Below, piece after piece: positions 8,500-15,895 of a stretch of DNA of 64,000 nt. Positions within the stretch are counted from its first letter, which is position 1. The number at the start of each line of letters is the position of its first letter. A program made the position numbers and the translations under genes. The DNA lies in contig CAVSRW010000011.1 of the NCBI GenBank assembly GCA_963730405.1, positions 248,001 to 312,000 of the forward strand, in the 5' to 3' direction. The notes under the pieces were generated by a model that was not told the origin of the DNA, ran no database searches, and saw nothing but the letters and a program-made list of their open reading frames with translations. This stretch comes from Gaiellasilicea sp963730405 (GTDB lineage: Bacteria; Actinomycetota; Thermoleophilia; Gaiellales; Gaiellaceae).

Positions 8500-9414
8500 G
8501 TGAGGGCGCTGCGCTTCCATGGGCCGGGGGACCTGCGGCTGGAGGATGTCCCGAGCCCGGAGCCCGGCCCGGGCGACGTTCTCGTCCAGGTCGAGGTCGC
8601 GCTCACGGACGGCACCGACCTGAAGGCGTTCCGCCGCGGCCATCCCGTCCTGCTGCGGGAGCTCCCGAGCCCGTTCGGGCACGAGTTCTGCGGGATCGAC
8701 GTCGCCACCGGCAAACGGGTCGTCGCCGCGAACTCGGCGGCGGGCGACGAGCGCGGCGAGCCGATCGAGCTTCTGAACGGGGCGTACGCGGAGCTGATCG
8801 TCGTGCCGGCGGCGATCGCGGCGGTCAACCTCCTCCCCGTGCCGGCGGGGCTCGCGCCCGAGATCGCGGCGATGGTCGAGCCGCTCGCCTGCTGCCTGCG
8901 CGGCGTCGAGCGGGCCGGGATCGAAGCCGGCGACCGGGTCGCGATCCTCGGCGCCGGCCCGATCGGGTTGATGCTCGCCGCCTGCGTCGCGGATGCGGGC
9001 GGGAGGCCGGAGGTCGTCGGCGGCCGGCAGGAGCGGCGCGCGCTCGTGCCCGAGTTCGGCGCCGTGACAGGGGACGGCGAGGGCGCGGACGTCGTGATCG
9101 AGGCGGCGGGCACGGAGGACGCGTGGCGGCGGGCGCTCGAGCTCGTCCGCGCCGGCGGCACCGTCGTCTACTTCGGCGGACGCGAGTCGGGCAGCGAGCT
9201 GCGCGTGGACACCTACCGGCTCCACTACGAGGAGCTGACGCTGCGCGGCGCCTTCCACCACGCCCCTCGCCACGTTCGCGCGGCGCTCGCCTTCCTCGCG
9301 AGCGGCGCCTTCCCCTGGCAGCGGCTGATCACGCACCACGTCCGGCTCGAGGACGTTCCCGCGCTCCTCGCCGATCCGCCTTCCGACTATCTGAAGGCGG
9401 CGGTCGTCCCCTAG
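8500..9414 (+). CDS. MDR-family dehydrogenase lacking zinc ligands
   Basis: A 304-residue MDR oxidoreductase related to its upstream neighbour (shared EPLACCLRG and PRHVRAAL segments). The first catalytic zinc ligand position, usually Cys in C-G-x-D, reads LTDGTDLKAF, so Cys is replaced by Asp. GHEFCG is kept, but the four-Cys structural-zinc lobe is absent. The Rossmann motif AILGAGPIGLMLA is intact. It is therefore probably an NAD(P)-dependent enzyme with an altered or absent metal site. GTG 8500 is preferred over earlier in-frame starts because it gives the family start VRALRFHGPGDLRLED. The bicupin gene follows after nine bases. Confidence 0.83.
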   Translation: MRALRFHGPGDLRLEDVPSPEPGPGDVLVQVEVALTDGTDLKAFRRGHPVLLRELPSPFGHEFCGIDVATGKRVVAANSAAGDERGEPIELLNGAYAELIVVPAAIAAVNLLPVPAGLAPEIAAMVEPLACCLRGVERAGIEAGDRVAILGAGPIGLMLAACVADAGGRPEVVGGRQERRALVPEFGAVTGDGEGADVVIEAAGTEDAWRRALELVRAGGTVVYFGGRESGSELRVDTYRLHYEELTLRGAFHHAPRHVRAALAFLASGAFPWQRLITHHVRLEDVPALLADPPSDYLKAAVVP

Positions 9415-9423
9415 ATTTCCGCC

Positions 9424-10374
9424 ATGGGCCTCGCGCACTGGGACGACGTCGAGTCGCATCGCCGTGCCAAGGGCGAGATGGACGCCACCTGGCAGCGGCT
9501 CGGCGACGCGGCCGGAACGAAGGACGTCGGCCTCAACCGCGTCCGGGTGGCGCCCGGAAAGCTGCCGACCCCGCCCCACTCGCACAGCGCCTCCGAGGAG
9601 GTCTACTACGTCCTCGGCGGCTCCGGCCTCGCGTGGCAGGACGGCGACGTGCACGAGGTGCGCCCCCGCGACTGCGTCATCCATCGCGCGAACCAGTTCG
9701 AGCACACGTTCGTCGCCGGGCCGGACGGGCTCGACTTCCTCGTCTTCGGCACGAGGCACCCGACGGAGATCGGCTGGCTGCCCCGTTCCCGCGCGGTCCG
9801 CCTCGGCCGGCCGTGGGCCGAGGGCCGGACCGACGATCCCTGGGACCGCGAGGCGGAGGCGCCGCCGCTCGAGTACGGCGAGCCGTCGGAGCGGCCGCCG
9901 AACATCCTCAACGTCGACGAGATCGAGCTCGAGCAGTGGCAGGACCGAGTGACGTCGGCCCCGATGGCGACGCGCGAGCGCTCCGACCAGGCCGGCTTCC
10001 ACTGGGAGCGGCTCGCTCCCGGGAAGAGCGGCTCGGTGCCGCACTGCCACTCCGAGGAGGAGGAGGTCTTCGTCATCCTCGAGGGCGGCGGAACGCTGCA
10101 CCTGTGGCCGTCGCCGTCGTTCGCGGCCGGCACGGGCGCAGAGAAGGAGGAGTTCGCGCTTCGGCCCGGGCACGTCGTCGCGCGGCCGCCCGCGACGCGC
10201 ATCAGCCACTGGTTCCTTGCCGGGCCGGAGGGTCTGACGATGCTGATCTACGGCACCCGCAAGCCGAACGACATGGCGTACTACCCGCGCTCGAACAAGA
10301 TCGCCTGGCGCGGCCTCGGCGTGATCGGCCGGGTCGAGGTGCTCGACTACTTCGACGGCGAAGCTGACGACTAG
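9424..10374 (+). CDS. Double-cupin (bicupin) protein
   Basis: The 316-residue protein has two cupin barrels. Each keeps the metal-binding first motif: PPHSHSASEEVYYVLGG near residue 50 and VPHCHSEEEEVFVILEGG near residue 210, both with two His and a Glu. The second motifs are present as DCVIHRANQFEH and PATRISHW. No signal peptide is seen. Bicupins include sugar isomerases, dioxygenases and oxalate decarboxylases. Following two MDR dehydrogenases in one orientation, a role in sugar or polyol catabolism is a reasonable inference, but the substrate cannot be read from the sequence. Confidence 0.87.
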   Translation: MGLAHWDDVESHRRAKGEMDATWQRLGDAAGTKDVGLNRVRVAPGKLPTPPHSHSASEEVYYVLGGSGLAWQDGDVHEVRPRDCVIHRANQFEHTFVAGPDGLDFLVFGTRHPTEIGWLPRSRAVRLGRPWAEGRTDDPWDREAEAPPLEYGEPSERPPNILNVDEIELEQWQDRVTSAPMATRERSDQAGFHWERLAPGKSGSVPHCHSEEEEVFVILEGGGTLHLWPSPSFAAGTGAEKEEFALRPGHVVARPPATRISHWFLAGPEGLTMLIYGTRKPNDMAYYPRSNKIAWRGLGVIGRVEVLDYFDGEADD

Positions 10375-10382
10375 CTGCGCAA

Positions 10383-10447
10383 GAGGAGCAGCCGCGGAAG
10401 CGGCTGCTCCTCGCGCGAAGACCCCTGAAGGGGCCGCTTCGCGGCCC
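10383..10447. terminator. Two hairpins between convergent genes (bidirectional terminator)
   Basis: A perfect 13-bp stem (10383-10395 with 10400-10412, loop GGAA) is followed by a 7-bp stem (10431-10437 with 10441-10447, loop TTC). They sit between the convergent bicupin and nucS genes. No T-run follows, as with most hairpin terminators in this window. Confidence 0.7.
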
Positions 10448-10472
10448 AAGTGCGCTCAGAGTCGTCCTCGTG

Positions 10473-11144
10473 CTAGCCGAAGAGCGTCAGCTCGGGCTCG
10501 CGCTCCCCGCGCAGGACGGCGAGGTCGACCTCGACGCACACGAGCCCGCGGCTCTCGGCGAGCGTGACCGCCTGCGGCTTGAACGACTGCGCCGCGAGGA
10601 TGCCGCGGCAGCCCGCCTTGGCCGGATCGGCTCTGATGAAGCCGAGGTACCGCGTCAGCTGCTCGACCGCCTCGATCGTCCCGATCCGCTTGATCTCGAC
10701 CGCGACCCAGCCGTCGTCGCAGTCGCGGCACATCAGGTCGACGGGCCCGATCTCGGTCATCCACTCGCGCCGGTCGAGCCGAAGCTCGGCCTCGAGCCGC
10801 TGCGGTGCGGCGGCCAGCGCCTCCTGCAGGTGCCTCTCGACCCCGTCCTTCTCGAGCCCTGCGACCTCATCCATCTCGTGCTCCTGGTCGGTCAGCACCT
10901 CGGCGATCCGGATCTCGAGCCGGTCTTCCGTCCTGCCCGCGCGCTTGCGGACGACGATCAGGTCGTCCGACTCCTCGATCACGGTCGGCGGCGTCATCCA
11001 GTTGCTCGGGCGGTAGCCGCCGCTGTCGGCGTGGACGAGCACGGAGCCGTCGGACTTGATCATCAGCAGCCGCACCGCCTCCGGCAGGAAGGCGTCGAGG
11101 CGGCCGGTGTAGCTGACCTCGCAACGGGCGACGAGCAGGCGCAT
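10473..11144 (-). CDS. nucS: Mismatch-specific endonuclease NucS/EndoMS
   Basis: A 223-residue endonuclease that acts in the MutS/MutL-independent mismatch repair pathway of many Actinobacteria and archaea, cutting both strands at mismatches. The N-terminal beta-rich DNA-binding/dimer domain (RLLVARCEVSYTGRL onwards) contains SNWMTPP. The C-terminal RecB-like nuclease core shows GPVDLMCRD and AVEIKRIG with the acidic and E-x-K catalytic residues. The extreme C-terminus ELTLFG matches the beta-clamp binding tail known in this family. Length is typical. It stands alone, convergent with the bicupin gene. Confidence 0.96.
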   Translation of the reverse strand: MRLLVARCEVSYTGRLDAFLPEAVRLLMIKSDGSVLVHADSGGYRPSNWMTPPTVIEESDDLIVVRKRAGRTEDRLEIRIAEVLTDQEHEMDEVAGLEKDGVERHLQEALAAAPQRLEAELRLDRREWMTEIGPVDLMCRDCDDGWVAVEIKRIGTIEAVEQLTRYLGFIRADPAKAGCRGILAAQSFKPQAVTLAESRGLVCVEVDLAVLRGEREPELTLFG

Positions 11145-11267
11145 CCCGGCAACCTACTGGCCGTTTCGGACAGGTCGCTAGGCGCGTTCAAGACGATCGT
11201 CGCGTTCAAGACCTGACGCCCGAGCCGCCGTAGCGTCGGACGCGTCAACCCATGCAAGGGGGTAGGA

Positions 11268-11786
11268 GTGCGCACATCGATGTTCGTCGCGGCCGTCGCC
11301 GCAGTCACGCTGCTCGCGTTCGCCGGCGCAGCGTCCGGGGAGGGGAACCGCGTCGTCGCCTCCGCCGGCGGCGACTGGAGCATGAGCGGGCAGGCCGCCG
11401 GCTCGACCTTCGAGATCGGGCCCTTCACGTTCAACGTCCGCGTGTACGCGGACGGGAGCGCCGCAGGTCGCTTCGACTACACGCAGGTGCGCGACGGCGG
11501 CGAGCCGCTCGTCGTGAAGGGCTCGCTCGACTGCGCGACGATCTCGGGGAACCAGACCTGGGTCGGAGGCGTGATCGAGGAGAGCTCCCGGGCGAGCCTC
11601 GTCGGGCTGGACATGTGGTTCCAGGTACAGGACAACGGCGAGGGCGCAGGCAGCCCACCCGACATGTCGTCGACGATCGGAGCCGGCGGGCCGGGCACCG
11701 GCGAGGCGTACTGCGCCGCCGCCCCGGTCGTGCTGTTCCCGTTCTTCCTGGACGCCGGCAACCTGCAAGTGCGGCCGGCTTCCTAG
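11268..11786 (+). CDS. Secreted hypothetical protein
   Basis: The 172-residue protein has a clear signal peptide (MRTSMFVAAVAAVTLLAFAGAASG). The mature part is Gly/Ser-rich and beta-like, with two Cys (LDCATISG and AYCAAAP) that could form a disulfide. The GTG start at 11268 follows GTAGGAG. No family is recognised. It is divergent from nucS and convergent with the AraC gene, with two hairpins downstream. Confidence 0.75.
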   Translation: MRTSMFVAAVAAVTLLAFAGAASGEGNRVVASAGGDWSMSGQAAGSTFEIGPFTFNVRVYADGSAAGRFDYTQVRDGGEPLVVKGSLDCATISGNQTWVGGVIEESSRASLVGLDMWFQVQDNGEGAGSPPDMSSTIGAGGPGTGEAYCAAAPVVLFPFFLDAGNLQVRPAS

Positions 11787-11799
11787 GACAGGCGCCCAG

Positions 11800-11850
11800 C
11801 GAGGGCCGGGGACAAGCCTCGGCCCTCGGAGCGCGTTTCGAAGCGCGCTC
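11800..11850. terminator. Tandem hairpins between convergent genes
   Basis: CGAGGGCCG (11800-11808) pairs perfectly with CGGCCCTCG (11820-11828). Immediately after, GAGCGCG (11829-11835) pairs with CGCGCTC (11844-11850). The second hairpin abuts the stop of the minus-strand AraC gene, so the pair probably terminates both convergent transcripts. Confidence 0.65.
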
Positions 11851-12655
11851 TCAGCGGCGCAGCAGCTCGCGATAGCGCCCCGGGGTGACGCCCGCGTACG
11901 CGCCGAAGGCGCGGGTGAAGTGGCTCTGGTCGGCAAAGCCGGCGGCCGCGGCGACCTCTGCCAGCGAGACGTCCGGCAGGGCGAGCTGCGCGCTCGCCCA
12001 GTCGAGCCGCCGGGCACGCGCGTACTGGCCGACGGTGACGCCGTACTCGCGCCGGAAGCTGCGGGCGAGGTGGACCGGGTGGACGCCGACCGCCGCGGCG
12101 AGCTCGCTCAGAGTCAGCGCGGCCGGCACCCGCTCGTCCAGGAGCTCCCGTGCGTCCCGGATCCAGCAGCCACGACGCACGACTCTCGAATCGGCCCGTC
12201 CGGCCGTCGAGAGCAGCTGCAGGACGAGTCCCTCCGCGGCGAGCGGCCAGCTGTCGTCACCGGCGTGCAGCTCCGAGGCGATCCGCCAGCCGATCGCCGT
12301 CGTGGCTGCCGCCCGCACGTGGCGAAGCCGCCGGAGCAGCTCGCCGAAGGCGTCCGCCTCGTCGTCGCGGCTGCGCACCGCCAGCACCTTGGTCGGCTCG
12401 GGGCCGAAGTCGCTCGTGTGCGCCGCACCGACCGGCAATCGTCGCGAGGCTGTCTCGCGCCAGCGTCCAGCGCAGCCGGCCGAAGCCCTTCGCCACCGAC
12501 CCTTCGAGCACGACGACGACGTAGCCGCGCTCGACGTCGAAGGCCGGGATGCTGTGGTTCGCGGCGAACGAGAGCAGCTGGATCTCGAACGGCCCGACCT
12601 CCGCCTTCGTGGCACGTGCTCCCCCGCGGACGAGGTCGACGCGGGTCGCGGTCAT
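11851..12655 (-). pseudogene. AraC-family regulator, interrupted by a frameshift
   Basis: Reading from ATG 12655, the first ~73 residues (MTATRVDLVRGGARA... to DSLATI) look like a cupin-type sensing domain with FEIQLLSFAANHSI and VVVVLEGSV. The frame then breaks at about 12437-12439, and the rest continues one frame over: PVGAAHTSDFGPEP, then a two-part HTH with ALTLSELAAAVGVHPVHLAR and VSLAEVAAAAGFADQSHF, ending TPGRYRELLRR. Removing one base from GATT at 12437-12440 restores a continuous protein of about 267 residues. Both halves are well conserved, so this is either a sequencing indel or a very recent mutation. It would be a transcription regulator of unknown target. Confidence 0.85.
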
Positions 12656-12732
12656 CGTCCTCTGAGACGCGAGCGGCGTGGCGCGGTTAGCGATCGCCGG
12701 TGCAGCGGAGCGCGAGCACGAGGCGGACGGCC

Positions 12733-13368
12733 TCAGGCGCGGCGGACGAGCGTGACGCCGTCGCGGACGGTCAACTGGACGGCGACGACGCGCTCGTCCG
12801 TCGCCAGCTTGTCGTTCAGCGCCGCGATCAGCCGCGTCGTCTCGTCGGGCGGGTCGAGCACGCGGCCGCTCCAGAGCGTGTTGTCGATCGCGATCAGGCC
12901 GCGCTCCGAGAGCCGCGGCAGCACGGCCTCGAAGTACGCGTCGTAGTTCTCCTTGTCCGCGTCGATGAAGACGAGGTCGAACTCGCCCTCGAGCCTGCCG
13001 ATCGTCTCCTGCGCCGGGCCGAGATGGAGCGTGATCTTGTCGCCGTGCGGGCTGCGGTCGAAGTAGCGCTGCGCCACCTCGGCGTGCTTCGGGGCGATGT
13101 CGAGCGTGTCGATCCGGCCGTCCGGCGGCAGAGCCGCAGCCATCGAGAGCGCCGAGTAACCCGTGAAGGTGCCGATCTCGAGCACGCGCTTCGCGCCCGT
13201 CGCGGCGACGAGCACCTCGAGGAAGCGACCCTCGATCGGCCCGGTGAGCATCTGCGGCGAGGCCATCGTCGCCTTCGTCTCCTCCGCCAGCTCGGCGAGG
13301 AGCGGGTCGGGCGGCGTCGTGTGCCGCTCGGCGTACTCCTCGAGCTTCTCGTCGACGAGGATGCTCAT
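12733..13368 (-). CDS. Class I SAM-dependent O-methyltransferase
   Basis: A 211-residue enzyme of the caffeoyl-CoA O-methyltransferase-like family (Methyltransf_3). Visible motifs are the SAM-binding loop VLEIGTFTGYSALSMA (about residue 60), the acidic loop IDTLDIAPKHAE, the metal-site segment FDLVFIDADKENYDAYFE and AIDNTLWSG. Such enzymes methylate catechol-type hydroxyls using a divalent metal; the natural substrate is unknown. Its ATG overlaps the stop of the MBL-fold gene by four bases, so the two are translationally coupled. Confidence 0.93.
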   Translation of the reverse strand: MSILVDEKLEEYAERHTTPPDPLLAELAEETKATMASPQMLTGPIEGRFLEVLVAATGAKRVLEIGTFTGYSALSMAAALPPDGRIDTLDIAPKHAEVAQRYFDRSPHGDKITLHLGPAQETIGRLEGEFDLVFIDADKENYDAYFEAVLPRLSERGLIAIDNTLWSGRVLDPPDETTRLIAALNDKLATDERVVAVQLTVRDGVTLVRRA

Positions 13369-14048
13369 CGCTCCACGCGCGAGCCGCCGACGATCGCCTC
13401 GCGCCCGTCGGCGAACCGCACCATCGCCTTACCCTTCCCGTCGTAGTCGGGTGACCAGACGACGAGCGTCGCGTCCTCGCCGCCGACGCGGACGGCCTCG
13501 TCGATCGACCTCGCGTCGCCGCGCCAGTAGCGCACGAACGGGTTCTCCTCCCACTCGCGCCCGATCGTCGTCTCGTCGGTGTGGCCGGGCAGGACGCGAA
13601 CCTCGGGCGGCAGCGTCATCAGCACGTCCATCACCGAGGCGCGGATCGGGGCCGCGTCGGGGCCGCCGCCGACGGCGTCCTTGAAGAGGATGTCGGCGGT
13701 GAAGGCGACCGTCTCGTTCGCGACGAACGCGAGGTGGTCGTCGGAGTGGCCGGGCGTCTCGAACGCCTGGATCGAGAGGCCGCCGGTCTCGATGGACCCC
13801 TTGACGATCTCGAGCCCGTAGCGCTCGACCAGCTCGTCGTCGCCGGCCACGTGGTCGGGGTGCGAATGTGTTGTGAGCAGGTGCGTGACCGTGAGGCCCT
13901 CTCGCTCGACGACCTCGTGCAGCGGCTCGAGCGGCGCGCCGCTGTCGATGAACACCGCCGTCCCGCCCGGCTCGTCCGCGAGCACGTAGGCGTTCGAGAG
14001 CCACTCGGGATGCATGCTCCGCTCGATCAGCACGCCGGGACCGTACAC
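13365..14048 (-). CDS. MBL-fold metallo-hydrolase
   Basis: A protein of about 227 residues with the metallo-beta-lactamase signature THSHPDHV, a later GHSDDHLAF, FTADILFKD and LPGHTDETT, which supply the dinuclear zinc ligands. It resembles glyoxalase II-like hydrolases. The frame is open far upstream without homology, so the start is uncertain: GTG 14048 gives VYGPGVLIERSMHPEWLSN, while GTG 14033 or ATG 14015 are also possible; none has a strong ribosome-binding site. It is coupled by a 4-nt overlap to the methyltransferase gene. Confidence 0.88.
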   Translation of the reverse strand: MYGPGVLIERSMHPEWLSNAYVLADEPGGTAVFIDSGAPLEPLHEVVEREGLTVTHLLTTHSHPDHVAGDDELVERYGLEIVKGSIETGGLSIQAFETPGHSDDHLAFVANETVAFTADILFKDAVGGGPDAAPIRASVMDVLMTLPPEVRVLPGHTDETTIGREWEENPFVRYWRGDARSIDEAVRVGGEDATLVVWSPDYDGKGKAMVRFADGREAIVGGSRVER

Positions 14049-14152
14049 CGCGAGAAAGGATCGCGGCCGGCGTTGCCTCTGTTCAGGTGGGAGCGCGTTC
14101 GGCGCCGGCTCAGGTGCTCCGGCCGGACCGCCGAACTGCGATCCCTCGCCTC

Positions 14153-15319
14153 TCAGGGCAGCGGCGGCAACGGCCCGGGAGGCGAAGGCACCGGCAGCGG
14201 TGGGATGCCCGCCCCAGCGGCGCCCGCCGCGCCGGTGGCAAGCTCGACGACCGGTGCCAGCGGCTCCGGCACGGGGACCGACTCGATCAGCGTCTCGACG
14301 GAATCGACCGTCGCGGGCAGCGGCTCGAGCGCCGGCTCGAGCACGGGGTCGAGGACAGGGTCGAGCACAGGGGTCAGCGTCGGTGAGGCCGAGACGGGCG
14401 GCGTCGGTGCCGCGGGGTCCCCTGTCGCGGTGGGCGCCGGCAGGAACGGCGCGGGAGCCGCGGGCGCGGGCGTCGCGGGCGCAGCCGCCGCGGGCAGGAG
14501 CGGCAGCGTACGCACGGAGGTGCGTAGGCCGGCCGGCGCCGTGGCAGCCTGCCCGGTCGCGCGGATCGCGGGCTGCGTGAAAGCCGTCGCGGGCGCGACG
14601 GCGACGGCCGGCTGCCTCGAGCCGGCGACGGGCGGCGGCACCCGGTCGGCTGGCGCCTCCGAGACGGCGACGCCGGCCCCGGCGACGGCGAGCACCGTGG
14701 CTCCGACGGCCCCGGCGGCGCGCGGTGTCAGCGTGGCGACCTCGACGCGGGACGCGAGACCGGTCAGCCAGCCGGGCACGGGGACGAAGATCCCCGGCCG
14801 CCGCCGCGCGACGACCGGCGGGTCGAGCAGCTCCCGCAGGGTGCGGCGGGCGCGGAAGAGCAGCATCTGGATCGCGCCGACCGTCGAGCCGATCTCCTCG
14901 GCGATCTCGTCGTAGGAGAGGCCGCCGAGCTCGCGCAGGACGAAGACCCGCCGCTGCTCGGACGGAAGCTCCGAGAGCGCTTCCGCGAGCGCCCGAGCCT
15001 GCTCGTAGGGGATCTCCGCCGCGACGGGGGTGTCGACGACGAGCGGTTCCTCCCGCGGCCGCCGCTGTGACGTCCGGAAGCGCCGTCGTCGCACGTTCTC
15101 GGAGATCGCGAGCAGCCACGCGCGCGGCGACTCCGGCTCAGCCCCGCGGAGAACGGCGCGATAGGCGTCGACGAATGCAGCCTGGGTGACGTCTTCGGCC
15201 TCCTGCGCGTCCCCGAGCTCGCGCAGCGCCGCCCGGTAGACGTCGGCGCGATGACCGCGGTAGAGCTCCTCGAACGTCAGGTCCGCGGCGGCACGATCGG
15301 CTGGGCGTCTCGCTGCCAT
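14153..15319 (-). CDS. ECF sigma factor with membrane-spanning Pro/Ala-rich tail
   Basis: The protein has 388 residues. Residues 15-175 are an ECF sigma factor: region 2 (FEELYRGHRADVYRAAL, DVTQAAFVDAYRAV) and region 4 (LSELPSEQRRVFVLRELGG, SYDEIAEEIGSTVGAIQML). It then continues through a hydrophobic segment near residues 200-225 (AAGAVGATVLAVAGAGVAV) into a roughly 165-residue low-complexity Pro/Ala/Val-rich tail with VLDP/VLEP repeats. The tail is likely extracytoplasmic, so the sigma factor may be membrane-tethered and need release, possibly instead of a separate anti-sigma factor. None is encoded next to it. Confidence 0.87.
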   Translation of the reverse strand: MAARRPADRAAADLTFEELYRGHRADVYRAALRELGDAQEAEDVTQAAFVDAYRAVLRGAEPESPRAWLLAISENVRRRRFRTSQRRPREEPLVVDTPVAAEIPYEQARALAEALSELPSEQRRVFVLRELGGLSYDEIAEEIGSTVGAIQMLLFRARRTLRELLDPPVVARRRPGIFVPVPGWLTGLASRVEVATLTPRAAGAVGATVLAVAGAGVAVSEAPADRVPPPVAGSRQPAVAVAPATAFTQPAIRATGQAATAPAGLRTSVRTLPLLPAAAAPATPAPAAPAPFLPAPTATGDPAAPTPPVSASPTLTPVLDPVLDPVLEPALEPLPATVDSVETLIESVPVPEPLAPVVELATGAAGAAGAGIPPLPVPSPPGPLPPLP

Positions 15320-15358
15320 CCCACATGAGCAACGCAGCGGGGGCGCAGAAAGATGCGG

Positions 15359-15862
15359 TCAGCGCGCCTCGGCGCGCCGCTTGGCTGCCCGAAGCCAGAG
15401 CCGCCGGATCAGGCCGCTGAACGGGCGGATCACGAGCCAGTAGGCGCCGAAACGCCGCCGGGCGGCGGCGTCGGTGAGGTAGACGCGCGTCTCGGTCTCG
15501 AGCAGCGCACCGTCGCCGTCCGCGATCGCACGCAGGTCCAGCGCCATCTTCGCGTAGCCCGGCTCGGCGAAGCCGACGAAGTCCTCCACCGCTCGAATGC
15601 CGCCGCCGCGCATCCACGGCCTGCCGATCAGAACGAGGGTGTCGGGATCGTGGAGGCGGAAGCCCTGTGCCTGAAGAGCCTCCCAGACCCGGCCCCGCGG
15701 CGCCGCGTGCAACCCCCGCAGGCGGACGAGCAGGGACACGAGGGGCACATCCTCGAGCCGGGTCTCCCGAGCCGCGGCGAGCGCGTCGGCAGGCGTGGCG
15801 GCGACGCGGATCGAGTGGTGCTCGCGGTGGTGGTAGACCGGCAAGGCGTCCGTGACCGTCAT
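15359..15862 (-). CDS. Hypothetical protein, possible SRPBCC-like fold
   Basis: A 167-residue soluble protein (MTVTDALPVYHHREHHSIRV start). The alternating pattern, the central AVEDFVGFAEPGYAKMALDL and the late ETETRVYLTDAAARRRFGAYW followed by a long final helix recall the SRPBCC/START-like ligand-binding fold. This is a pattern-level guess. It lies 39 nt upstream of the ECF sigma gene on the same strand and is divergent from the membrane-cytochrome gene. Confidence 0.7.
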   Translation of the reverse strand: MTVTDALPVYHHREHHSIRVAATPADALAAARETRLEDVPLVSLLVRLRGLHAAPRGRVWEALQAQGFRLHDPDTLVLIGRPWMRGGGIRAVEDFVGFAEPGYAKMALDLRAIADGDGALLETETRVYLTDAAARRRFGAYWLVIRPFSGLIRRLWLRAAKRRAEAR

Positions 15863-15895
15863 CCGCGGATCCTCGCAAACGGCGAGAATCGCGCG

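Noticed and set aside
8329..10449. 700-codon minus-strand frame opposite the MDR and cupin genes
   Set aside because: Runs antisense through three well-supported genes; no family features.
14330..14400. Short GGGTCGAG-type DNA repeat as a repeat element
   Set aside because: It encodes the VLDP/VLEP repeats in the tail of the ECF sigma protein and is explained by that coding sequence.
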